Below are positions 17,359-25,460 of a DNA stretch of 64,000 nucleotides, piece by piece. Origin of the DNA: Hymenobacter arizonensis (lineage in GTDB: Bacteria; Bacteroidota; Bacteroidia; Cytophagales; Hymenobacteraceae); the NCBI RefSeq assembly GCF_900115775.1, contig NZ_FOXS01000006.1:186001-250000 (forward strand), in the 5' to 3' direction. How positions within the stretch are numbered: the first letter of the stretch is position 1; every line of letters starts with the position of its first letter. Made by a program: the position numbers and the translations under genes. Under the pieces are notes generated by a model. The model was not told the DNA's origin. It saw only the letters and a list, made by a program, of their open reading frames with translations, and did not search any database.

Positions 17359-18240
17359 TTGCTTGCCCCTACCCAACCTCCACCGCAACCAACCCACTAC
17401 TTGCTACCATTCTTCGCCAACCTGCTGCTCGTCCTACCCAGCGTGAGCCACGCCGGTAAGCACCTCCGGTGGGTATTGCTGCTGCTGTGCCTTGCAGGGG
17501 TGGCCCCCTCGGCAAGGGCGCGTGCAACACCCGAGGTCGCTGCCCAGCGCCAGCAAAGCCAGCCGCTGCCGCCCGACCTCAGCACGGCCCTGCCCCCGCG
17601 CCGGCCCGATGCGAACCAGCTGCGCGAACTGGCCGGACAGCGCGACTTCCGCTACGAGGAGCCCAAAGCCTCTACCGACGCCTGGGATGCCTTTTGGGCG
17701 CGGGTGTGGAAACGGCTTGGGAGGCTGCTGGACCACCGCATTGGGAACTTCCCCTGGCGATACGTCATCTACGCCGTGGCACTTGGCATCCTGGTGTTTG
17801 CGGTGCTGAAGCTGTTGCAAGTGGACATCACCGGAGCTTTTGGACGCTCGGCCCAACGCCAGCCGCTGGCTTACGACACCGCGACGGAAGACATTCACGA
17901 AGTAGACTTCCCTGCTCGCATCGCCGAGGCCGAGGCCGCGGGCAACTTCCGCCTGGCCACGCGCCTGGGCTACCTCGAAGTACTCAAGCACCTCACCGAC
18001 GGCGGCTTCATTCGCTGGCAACCCGACAAAACCAACCACGCCTACTTATCGGAACTGGCCGCGGGCCCGTTGCGCGAGGCTTTCCGCAGTGCCACCTGGC
18101 AGTTTGAATACGTGTGGTACGGCGACCTGCGCCTGACTTCCACGCTCTACCACGAAGCCCGAACCGGCCAACGCGTGGTGAGCAGTTTGCTGAGCGGCCA
18201 CCGCCGCGGCACCCTGCGGGCCACGGCACTTCCCGGCTGA
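17359..18240 (+). CDS. DUF4129 domain-containing membrane protein
   Basis: 293 aa from a TTG start; a GTG at 17443 is an alternative that begins just before the hydrophobic segment HLRWVLLLLCLAGVAPSARA, which looks like a signal peptide. A single membrane helix (YVIYAVALGILVFAVLKLL, about 135-153) precedes a C-terminal soluble domain with AEAEAAGNFRLATRLGYLEVLKHL and the WQPDKTNHAYLSEL segment typical of DUF4129. The family is a usual neighbour of transglutaminase-like or MoxR/DUF58 genes. The start codon is uncertain. Confidence 0.82.
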   Translation: MLAPTQPPPQPTHYLLPFFANLLLVLPSVSHAGKHLRWVLLLLCLAGVAPSARARATPEVAAQRQQSQPLPPDLSTALPPRRPDANQLRELAGQRDFRYEEPKASTDAWDAFWARVWKRLGRLLDHRIGNFPWRYVIYAVALGILVFAVLKLLQVDITGAFGRSAQRQPLAYDTATEDIHEVDFPARIAEAEAAGNFRLATRLGYLEVLKHLTDGGFIRWQPDKTNHAYLSELAAGPLREAFRSATWQFEYVWYGDLRLTSTLYHEARTGQRVVSSLLSGHRRGTLRATALPG

Positions 18241-18336
18241 GCAGCAGGCACGCGGTTGCTTTGCGTCTGACCTTGTGCAGTAATCAATTTCAATGCTTCT
18301 TATTTTTCTCCTGACACTAAATACCTTGCGCACCTG

Positions 18337-19662
18337 ATGCCGCAGCTTACCACTTTCCGTCTTTACCTGCTGGGAATTGCGGTGCTGTTCGCCGGCTACG
18401 TCACGCTAGAGTATAACCGGCCCAAACCCGTGGACTGGCGGCCCACTTACGCCAACAAGGACAAGATTCCCTACGGCACCTACGCCCTCTATGACCAGCT
18501 CCCAAACCTGCTGGGTACTGACTCGATAGTGGCAGTGCGCCTGCCCGTGTACAGCCAGCTCACTGGCCGCGCTCTAGCGCAAACCACCGAAGGGGCGACT
18601 CCCCCGGAATCGGATGCACGGTACCAGAGAGCACAAGACAGCTATGGCAGTGTCGAGCTGCCGCGGGGCTCGGGGCCCAGCAATTACCTCTTTGTTAACG
18701 ATGGTTTCGAAGTCAGCCCACTCGACCTGCGCACCCTGCTGAAATACGTGGCGGCGGGCAATGATGTCTTTGTAGCTACCCAAAGCATCGGTAGCGTCAG
18801 GGGCAGCAAGCTGCTGCGCGATAGCCTGGGTTTGGATTTGAAGGAAACCGATTTGGCCACCCACAAAGGCCCCAAAGGCTTTCCGGTGGTTGACTCGGTC
18901 GACCTGCGCTTTACTAATCCAGCTTTGGCCAAGGCGCATATCCGCCTGCCCGGCACCGCGCTCCGGCATTACCTGGCCGTAGACTCGGGCCGCGTGGGGC
19001 GTACGCTGGCCACCAACGACGCCGGACAGGCAGTCTTCATTAGGCTCGACCACGGCCGGGGGCACTTCTATTTTTGCTTGGCGCCAGTGGCTTTCACCAA
19101 CTACTACCTGCTGCGGCCGCGCACCACTGCCTTTGCAGCTGCTGCGCTGGCTTACTTGCCGGCCCGCCGCACTTGGTGGGATGAATTTCAGAAGCAAGGC
19201 CCTTTGGGCAATCAGTCGCTGCTGCGGGTAGTGTTTGCGCACGATGCCCTCCGCGTGGCCTATTACCTCATGCTGGCCGGCGGGCTGCTGTTTGTGCTCA
19301 CGGCGGCCCGACGGCGCCAGCGCATCATTCCCATCATCAAGGCGCTGCCCAACAACACCCTGGCTTTCACCCGGACGGTGGCCAGCCTTTACCAGCAGGG
19401 CAGCAGCCACGCCCTCATTGCCGAGAAAAAGGTCGGTTTATTTATGGATTACCTCCGCACGCGCTTTCACGAATCCAACCCGGATTTTGGTGATGCCGAG
19501 TTTCGGGAGCGGCTCAGCCAAAAGTCGGGCGTAGCCCGGCCGCGCGTGGATGAGCTGTTGCGCGTGGTAAATTTTGCCCGCACCGCGCCCCAGATGAACG
19601 ACCGGGAACTGCTGTCGTTGAGTAAAGCGCTAAGTGATTTTAAGCGCGAGGCTGACCATTAA
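18337..19662 (+). CDS. DUF4350 domain-containing membrane protein
   Basis: 441 aa. An N-terminal membrane anchor (LYLLGIAVLFAGYVTLEY) is followed by the DUF4350 region, which begins RPTYANKDKIPYGTYALYDQLPNLLG and contains FVNDGFEVSPLDLRTLLKYVAAGNDVFVAT. DUF4350 is thought to be related to the glutamine-amidotransferase-like fold of ABC-associated GldG. A second helix (AYYLMLAGGLLFVLTAARRRQR, about 305-325) precedes a cytoplasmic C-terminal part. It lies between DUF4129 and MoxR, the arrangement also found in Actinobacteria. Probable envelope role; mechanism unknown. Confidence 0.85.
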   Translation: MPQLTTFRLYLLGIAVLFAGYVTLEYNRPKPVDWRPTYANKDKIPYGTYALYDQLPNLLGTDSIVAVRLPVYSQLTGRALAQTTEGATPPESDARYQRAQDSYGSVELPRGSGPSNYLFVNDGFEVSPLDLRTLLKYVAAGNDVFVATQSIGSVRGSKLLRDSLGLDLKETDLATHKGPKGFPVVDSVDLRFTNPALAKAHIRLPGTALRHYLAVDSGRVGRTLATNDAGQAVFIRLDHGRGHFYFCLAPVAFTNYYLLRPRTTAFAAAALAYLPARRTWWDEFQKQGPLGNQSLLRVVFAHDALRVAYYLMLAGGLLFVLTAARRRQRIIPIIKALPNNTLAFTRTVASLYQQGSSHALIAEKKVGLFMDYLRTRFHESNPDFGDAEFRERLSQKSGVARPRVDELLRVVNFARTAPQMNDRELLSLSKALSDFKREADH

Positions 19663-19810
19663 GCCGTTTTTGCACTGTACTCATAAACTGTGATTTTCAG
19701 CAATTGTACTTTACTAATAACCCCACCTGCAACATTATATTAGCCTTGTTTTGAGGCTTTTTGCTATTCTTCGCTTAGTTTCCTCTTCGCTTAAATCTGC
19801 TCTGCCTGCT

Positions 19811-20074
19811 ATGCTCACCGTTGAGAAGCTAACGATTCTGCTAACATTCAATAGCGATGAAGACCTGTATGCCCGGAGTGGTTCGCCCACCGAGAAAGCG
19901 TTACTAGCCGATATAGAATGGGACAAGTATACATCACTGGTGCAGGACCTGGTGCTCGTCACCCGAAAATTGGTTTCCAAGGAATACGCTCAGGATGTTC
20001 ACAGCCGGCTGCTCGCGGCCTGCGCCGATAAAGAAACTGCTCAGATGCTCATTGGCTACGCCAGTACCCTTTAA
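19811..20074 (+). CDS. Small hypothetical protein in the MoxR gene set
   Basis: 87 aa from the ATG at 19811; a TTG at 19751 would add 20 poorly structured residues. The protein appears soluble and helical (MLTVEKLTILLTFN, WDKYTSLVQDLVLVTRKLVSK, SRLLAACADKETAQMLIGYAS), with no known motif. Its stop is only 6 nt before the MoxR start, which supports it being a real gene translated with MoxR. No function is proposed. Confidence 0.6.
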   Translation: MLTVEKLTILLTFNSDEDLYARSGSPTEKALLADIEWDKYTSLVQDLVLVTRKLVSKEYAQDVHSRLLAACADKETAQMLIGYASTL

Positions 20075-20080
20075 AAGTAA

Positions 20081-21121
20081 ATGGAAAACGAAAACACGTT
20101 TCAAAACCCAGACCCCACGGCAGTAGAAGCAGCAAGTGCGCCAACGCCTGCATCGGCCTTCGCTCCGCGCACCGACTTTGCCCGCCTCACGGCCCAAACC
20201 GACGCAATTCGGGCGGAAATCGGCAAAATCATTGTGGGCCAGCAGGAATTGCTGGAGCTGCTGCTCACGGCGGTGCTGGCCGATGGGCACGTGCTGCTCG
20301 AAGGCGTGCCGGGCGTGGCCAAAACGCTCATGGCCAAACTACTGGCCCGCACCTTGGAAGTGCCGTTCAGCCGCATCCAGTTCACGCCCGATTTGATGCC
20401 GTCGGACGTGTTGGGCACGTCGGTGTTCCGGCAGAACAAGTCGGATTTTGAGTTTCGCCCCGGTCCTATTTTCGCCAGCGTGGTGCTGATTGATGAAATC
20501 AACCGCGCGCCCGCCAAGACCCAATCGGCGCTTTTTGAGGTGATGGAGGAACGCACCGTGACCCAGGACGGCACGGCCTACCCTATGGCCGAGCCCTTCC
20601 TGGTGCTGGCCACCCAAAACCCCATCGAGCAGGAAGGCACCTACCGCCTGCCCGAGGCCCAGCTCGACCGCTTCCTATTTAAGCTGCACGTGGGCTACCC
20701 GACGCTGGCCGAGGAAGTGCAGATTTTGAGCGGCCATCACGCCGGCCTGGGCAGCACGCACCTGGAAGCGGTGCAGCCCATTCTTTCGGCCGCCGACTTG
20801 CAGGCCCTGCGCCAGCAAGTGTGCCAACAGCGCGTGGAGCCCAATATTCTGGAATACATCGCCAAACTGGTGGGCCAGACGCGGGTGCACAGGTCCTTGT
20901 ACCTGGGCGCTTCGCCCCGCGCCTCCCTGGCGCTGCTGAATGGGGCCAAGGCCCTGGCCGCCCTGCGCGGCCGCGACTTCGTAACGCCCGAAGATGTGCA
21001 GTTTCTGGCGCCGAGTGTTCTTCGCCACCGCATCATGCTCACGCCGGAGCGCGAGATGGAAGGCGGCACGCCCGATGAGGTGGTAAGGCAGATTATGCAG
21101 GCCATTGAAGTGCCGCGCTAG
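20081..21121 (+). CDS. MoxR family AAA+ ATPase
   Basis: 346 aa. Walker A is GVPGVAKT at residues 75-82 and Walker B is VVLIDE at 134-139, followed by the MoxR signature NRAPAKTQSALFEVMEE. Sensor 1 is in LATQNPIEQEGTYRLPEAQLDRF, and the C-terminal lid holds SPRASLALLNGAKALAALRGRDFVTPEDV. MoxR ATPases act as chaperone-like partners of VWA or DUF58 proteins. The DUF58 gene follows directly after a gap holding nested inverted repeats. The first 30 residues are an Ala/Pro-rich extension. Confidence 0.96.
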   Translation: MENENTFQNPDPTAVEAASAPTPASAFAPRTDFARLTAQTDAIRAEIGKIIVGQQELLELLLTAVLADGHVLLEGVPGVAKTLMAKLLARTLEVPFSRIQFTPDLMPSDVLGTSVFRQNKSDFEFRPGPIFASVVLIDEINRAPAKTQSALFEVMEERTVTQDGTAYPMAEPFLVLATQNPIEQEGTYRLPEAQLDRFLFKLHVGYPTLAEEVQILSGHHAGLGSTHLEAVQPILSAADLQALRQQVCQQRVEPNILEYIAKLVGQTRVHRSLYLGASPRASLALLNGAKALAALRGRDFVTPEDVQFLAPSVLRHRIMLTPEREMEGGTPDEVVRQIMQAIEVPR

Positions 21122-21122
21122 C

Positions 21123-21227
21123 GCGCAAAGTCTCACAAAGCTTTAAGGAAAGTCTCGCTAAGTCGGCTTCATTAAGGCATTCATCCTTTGCGAGACTTCC
21201 TTTTAAAACTTCGCGAGACCTTGCGCT
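21123..21227. repeat. Nested inverted repeats between moxR and the DUF58 gene
   Basis: Outer arms 21123-21136 and 21213-21226 match at 12 of 14 positions; inner arms 21145-21158 and 21190-21203 also match at 12 of 14. All four arms contain the word AAAGTCTCGC or its complement in slightly varied form. The element fills the whole gap and could fold into a long hairpin or cruciform in the mRNA between two coupled genes. Confidence 0.65.
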
Positions 21228-21229
21228 AT

Positions 21230-22579
21230 ATGTCCTTGTTTCTGACCAAGAGGTTCTTTATTCTCATTGCCGGTCTCGTGGCGGGCTTCGTGGTGGCCTT
21301 TTTTCTGCCGTGGCTGTTGGGGCCGATGCGCATCGTATTGGGGCTGTTTGTAGTGCTCACGCTACTTGATGCGCTGCTGCTCTACGCCCCGGCGAAGAAT
21401 AATGTGGCACCCGTTTTCGGCCGCCGCGTGATGGGCGACAAACTCGCGAATGGCTCAGACAACGACATTCAGATTTACATCGAGAACAACTACCGGTTTC
21501 ACATTCAGACCGAAACGATAGATGAGATTCCGCACCAGTTTCAACGGCGCGACGTCCTATTTAAGGCACTAATCAAGCCGGGCGAAACGCAGATTATCAA
21601 CTACCAGCTGCGGCCTACCAAGCGCGGCGAGTACCACTTTGGGGCGATAAACATTTATGCGGCTTCGCCCCTGGCGCTGGTGCGCCGCCGCTTTCGCTAC
21701 GACCAAGACCGGACGGTGCCAGTCTATCCGTCCTTTCTGCAAATGCGGCAGTACGAGCTGCTGGCCATTCACAACCGCCTGACGGAGGTCGGCGTGAAGC
21801 GCATTCGGCGGGTGGGCCACAGCCTGGAATTTGAGCAAATCCGACCCTACGTGCCCGGTGACGACCCGCGCAGCATCAACTGGAAAGCCACCGCCCGCCG
21901 GGCCGGCACTGGCGTGGCCGACGAGCTGGTGGTCAACCATTTTCAGGATGAGCGCGCCCAGCAAGTGTACTGCCTCATCGACAAAGGCCGCGTGATGCGC
22001 ATGCCGTTTGAGGGCCTCAGCCTGCTCGACTACGCCATCAACGCCACGCTGGTGGTGAGCAACATTGCCTTGCTCAAGCACGACAAAGCCGGCCTGCTCA
22101 CGTTCTCAAACCGGCCCGGCGCCACCCTGGCCGCTGACCGCCGCCCCGGCCACTTGCTGAAGCTGCTGGAAATCCTGTACCGGCAAAAAACCAAGTACCT
22201 CGAAACGGATTTTGAGCTGCTCTACGCCACGGTGCGGGCCCGCATTAAGCAGCGCAGCTTGCTCGTGCTGTTCACCAACTTTGAAACGCTGCACGGCATG
22301 CAGCGGCAGCTGCCCTACCTGCGCCGCATGGCCAAAGACCATTTGCTGCTGGTAATTTTCTTCGAAAACACCGAGCTGCGGGAGTACCTAGACGTGCCCG
22401 CCACCGCCGTCGAAGACGTGTATAATCAAACCATTGCCGAGAAGTTTGCCCAGGAAAAGCGCCAGATTGTGCTCGAATTGCAGCGCTACGGCATCTACTC
22501 CCTGCTGACCGCGCCCAAGGATTTGACCGTAAACACGATTAATAAATACTTAGAATTCAAAGCGAGGGGACTAATATGA
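21230..22579 (+). CDS. DUF58 domain-containing protein
   Basis: 449 aa from the ATG at 21230; an upstream TTG at 21188 lies inside the inverted repeat and is less likely. Two N-terminal membrane helices (RFFILIAGLVAGFVVAFFL and IVLGLFVVLTLLDALLLY) are followed by a beta-rich part. The DUF58 core is VRPYVPGDDPRSINWKATARR-like (here IRPYVPGDDPRSINWKATARR, about residues 204-224), after which a von Willebrand A-like domain continues. It is the standard partner of MoxR. The 3' end overlaps the GH20 gene by 4 nt (ATGA). Confidence 0.94.
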   Translation: MSLFLTKRFFILIAGLVAGFVVAFFLPWLLGPMRIVLGLFVVLTLLDALLLYAPAKNNVAPVFGRRVMGDKLANGSDNDIQIYIENNYRFHIQTETIDEIPHQFQRRDVLFKALIKPGETQIINYQLRPTKRGEYHFGAINIYAASPLALVRRRFRYDQDRTVPVYPSFLQMRQYELLAIHNRLTEVGVKRIRRVGHSLEFEQIRPYVPGDDPRSINWKATARRAGTGVADELVVNHFQDERAQQVYCLIDKGRVMRMPFEGLSLLDYAINATLVVSNIALLKHDKAGLLTFSNRPGATLAADRRPGHLLKLLEILYRQKTKYLETDFELLYATVRARIKQRSLLVLFTNFETLHGMQRQLPYLRRMAKDHLLLVIFFENTELREYLDVPATAVEDVYNQTIAEKFAQEKRQIVLELQRYGIYSLLTAPKDLTVNTINKYLEFKARGLI

Positions 22580-24630
22580 GGAGTTTGACACCGGCCGTGG
22601 TGCTTTTCTGGGGACTGCTATTGGCCTTGGGAGGTCCGGGCAACGCGCTGGCCCAAACGCCGCACAACCTGATGCCGGTGCCCGCCGAAATGCGCTGGGG
22701 CAAAGGCCGCCTGAGCCTGAAAACGCCGCTAAAGCTTCAGGTAGACAAGACGGCCGACTCGGCGGTGGAGGCCGCGGCCCGCCGCTCGCTGCTGCGGCTG
22801 CAAGGCCCGGGCCAGCCGGCGAAGGGGCCGCTACTCCAAATCCGCTACGGCCGCGTGGGAGTGCCGGAAAAGTTTGAAGAAGAGCGCTACAGCCTGCGCG
22901 TTACGCCGATGGGCGTGACCATCGACGCGCCCACCAGCCTGGGGGTGCTGCGGGCCCTGGCCACTCTGGAACAGCTGGCCTACACGGAAAAGCGCCAGCG
23001 CTACCTGCCCGAAGTCGACATTCAGGACCAGCCCCGCTTTGCCTGGCGTGGGCTGCTGATTGACGCGGCCCGGCACTTCATGCCAGTGCCGGTCATCAAG
23101 CGCAACATCGACGGCATGGCCGCCGTGAAGCTGAACGTGCTGCACTGGCACCTGACCGACGACCAAGGCTTCCGGGTCGAGAGCAAAGTGCTGCCGCGCC
23201 TGCACCAGGTGGGCGGCGCTGATGGCTATTACACCCAGGACGAAGTGCGCGACGTGCTGGCCTACGCCGCCGCGCGAGGCATTCGGGTGCTACCTGAATT
23301 TGACGTACCCAGCCACACCACCAGCTGGATTGCGGCCTACCCCCGGCTGGCCTCCAACGACTCGATTTACGGTGTGTACCGCAGCTTTCGCACGTCCAAC
23401 ATTGCCATCGACCCCACGCGGGAAACGACTTACACGTTCTTAGATTCGCTGTTTACGGAGATGACGGCGCTCTTTCCTGACCCGTATTTCCACGTCGGCG
23501 GCGATGAGAACGACGGGCGCCAGTGGCGGCGCAGCCCGCGCATTTCGGCCTTTATGCGGGAGCGCGGCATGGTGAAAGCCGACGGTAAAACCGTGGACAA
23601 GCACAAGCTGCAAACCTACTTCAACCGCCGGGTGCTGGCCCTACTCCAGAAGCGCAACAAAATCATGGTAGGCTGGGATGAAATCCTGGGCCCGGACTTG
23701 CCCAAGGAAATCATCATCCAGAGCTGGCGCGGCAAAAAGTGGCTGGACGACGCCGTGAAGCAAGGCCACCCCGCCCTGCTCTCCGACGGCTACTACCTCG
23801 ACCTGAACTACACCGCCGCCTCCCACTACCTGCCCGACCCGCTGCCCGCCAACACCACCCTCACCCCCGCCCAACAGAAGCTGGTGCTGGGCGGCGAGGC
23901 GGCCATGTGGGTCGAATTTGCCGATTCGGTGATTTTGGATTCGCGCATCTGGCCCCGCGCCGCGGTCGTGGCCGAGCGGCTGTGGTCGCCGCAGGCCACC
24001 ACCCAGGACGTGGCCGACATGTACCGCCGGCTCGGTTCGGTCTCGGTATTTCTCGAAACTGTGGGCCTGCGCCACCGCCGCGCCCCCGAGCTACTGCTAA
24101 CCCAGATGGCCGGCACCGGCAACGTGGCTCCGCTGCGCACCCTGGCCGCGGTTGTGGAGCCTGTGAAGGAGTACAAGCGCCATTTTCAGGGCATGGTCTA
24201 CACGCCCCAAACTCCGCTGAACCGCTTGGTCGACGCCGCGCCCGCAGAGTCAGAAGTGGCCCGTTGCTTCGCCGTGCTCGTCGACAGCGTGGTGGGAAGC
24301 GGCGCGGTGAAGCCGCCCCGGCCGGCCGTTTCGCTCCGGCAGCTGGCGGCGTTGCGGGCTCAGCTACTGCAGTGGCAGACCAACGACAAAGGCTTACAGC
24401 TGCTGCTGGTGCTCAACCCAGCGCTACGCGAGTACGGGCCGCTTTCTACCCAGCTAGCCTCAGTGGCCACGCTGCTGCTGGAGCGTCTGAATCAACTGCA
24501 GTCTCATCAGGCGCCGTCTGCCGCGTGGCTGGCGGCGGCGCGCACTACGCTCACGGCTGCGCAGGCCCCGGCAGGCCAGGCTGAATTGGCCATTATTCCG
24601 GCGGCGCGCAAGCTGGTAGGTTTGCCGTGA
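22576..24630 (+). CDS. Beta-N-acetylhexosaminidase, glycoside hydrolase family 20
   Basis: 684 aa with a signal peptide (cleavage near NALAQ, residue 26). The GH20b-like N-terminal domain spans about 30-150. The TIM barrel starts at RFAWRGLLIDAARHFMPV and has HWHLTDDQGFR. The catalytic pair is D310-E311 in HVGGDEND: the Glu is the acid/base and the Asp orients the substrate acetamido group. WDEILGPDLP and GGEAAMWVEF complete the site. It removes terminal GlcNAc or GalNAc from glycans, chitin or peptidoglycan fragments in the periplasm. The ATGA overlap with the DUF58 gene makes it the last member of that operon. Confidence 0.95.
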   Translation: MRSLTPAVVLFWGLLLALGGPGNALAQTPHNLMPVPAEMRWGKGRLSLKTPLKLQVDKTADSAVEAAARRSLLRLQGPGQPAKGPLLQIRYGRVGVPEKFEEERYSLRVTPMGVTIDAPTSLGVLRALATLEQLAYTEKRQRYLPEVDIQDQPRFAWRGLLIDAARHFMPVPVIKRNIDGMAAVKLNVLHWHLTDDQGFRVESKVLPRLHQVGGADGYYTQDEVRDVLAYAAARGIRVLPEFDVPSHTTSWIAAYPRLASNDSIYGVYRSFRTSNIAIDPTRETTYTFLDSLFTEMTALFPDPYFHVGGDENDGRQWRRSPRISAFMRERGMVKADGKTVDKHKLQTYFNRRVLALLQKRNKIMVGWDEILGPDLPKEIIIQSWRGKKWLDDAVKQGHPALLSDGYYLDLNYTAASHYLPDPLPANTTLTPAQQKLVLGGEAAMWVEFADSVILDSRIWPRAAVVAERLWSPQATTQDVADMYRRLGSVSVFLETVGLRHRRAPELLLTQMAGTGNVAPLRTLAAVVEPVKEYKRHFQGMVYTPQTPLNRLVDAAPAESEVARCFAVLVDSVVGSGAVKPPRPAVSLRQLAALRAQLLQWQTNDKGLQLLLVLNPALREYGPLSTQLASVATLLLERLNQLQSHQAPSAAWLAAARTTLTAAQAPAGQAELAIIPAARKLVGLP

Positions 24631-24715
24631 TGGAGATTAGGGCTGCTCAGCTCTGATGCTACCCTGTTGCTTCCTACTTTGCAGCGAACTCGCATAAAGC
24701 AGGCCTCGCTCACTC

Positions 24716-25420
24716 ATGTCTACATTTCGTATCCGGCCGGGTAGCTTTCGGGAGCTGCGAGGGCAGCTCTTGCGGCGCACGGCCGTCGTCTACTCCGCAC
24801 TGGCAGGCGCCTTTGTCTTCCTCAACTACGATGCTTCCGCATCGGTCTGGCCAACCGTAGCGCTTACTGGCGCTTTGTTCGCAGGCATAGCGGCGTTCAC
24901 TTGGTTCATAACCATGAAAAGGCAAGCCTTACTCTTTGAGAGTACCGAGCTGATTGTGAACGACGCAGGCATTACACGCACCCAACTCGACACGCCGACA
25001 AAAACGTTGGCGGCAAGCGACATAGTCCGCATCGAGCACTTTGGGTCGGGCGTGTTTGCCATAAACGGAAAGCGGGCCGCTGACATGATTTGGATGCCTG
25101 CGCAAGTGGAGTTTCCGGAAAAGCTGGCCGAAGAACTGCGTTCATTTAGTCCAGTGCTTTCCTTGCCCGCCCCGGCCTGGTACCGGAGGTATGCTTCACT
25201 GCTTGGGTTAGCAGTATTGCCCTTGATGTACTTTTTTTTCACCAGCGAGAGCAAGGCCGTTACGGTGCTCGTTGGCACCATTCTCATTGGCGGGCTGGGC
25301 TACTCACAATGGATAATACAGCACAGCAAAGACATTGACAAGCGGATTAAGCTCTACAGCAGATTTGGTTGGCTGATCCTTTTCTGGTTGGCCGTCACAT
25401 TTGTGGCTAAACTCAGCTAG
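24716..25420 (+). CDS. Hypothetical membrane protein
   Basis: 234 aa. Two helices near residues 24-40 and 46-68 are followed by a soluble stretch of about 90 residues (LLFESTELIVNDAGITRTQLDTPTKTLAASDIVRIEHF) that looks like a small beta-rich PH-like module. Three more hydrophobic segments (LLGLAVLPLMYFFF, VTVLVGTILIGGLGY and FGWLILFWLAVTFVAKL) end the protein. It resembles membrane-anchored PH-domain proteins of the YcxB/YdbT type in layout only. It is flanked by unrelated genes and no function is proposed. Confidence 0.65.
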   Translation: MSTFRIRPGSFRELRGQLLRRTAVVYSALAGAFVFLNYDASASVWPTVALTGALFAGIAAFTWFITMKRQALLFESTELIVNDAGITRTQLDTPTKTLAASDIVRIEHFGSGVFAINGKRAADMIWMPAQVEFPEKLAEELRSFSPVLSLPAPAWYRRYASLLGLAVLPLMYFFFTSESKAVTVLVGTILIGGLGYSQWIIQHSKDIDKRIKLYSRFGWLILFWLAVTFVAKLS

Positions 25421-25460
25421 CGGCTAGTTTTGCCACGTCATTCCCCAATCTCGGCGGGCA

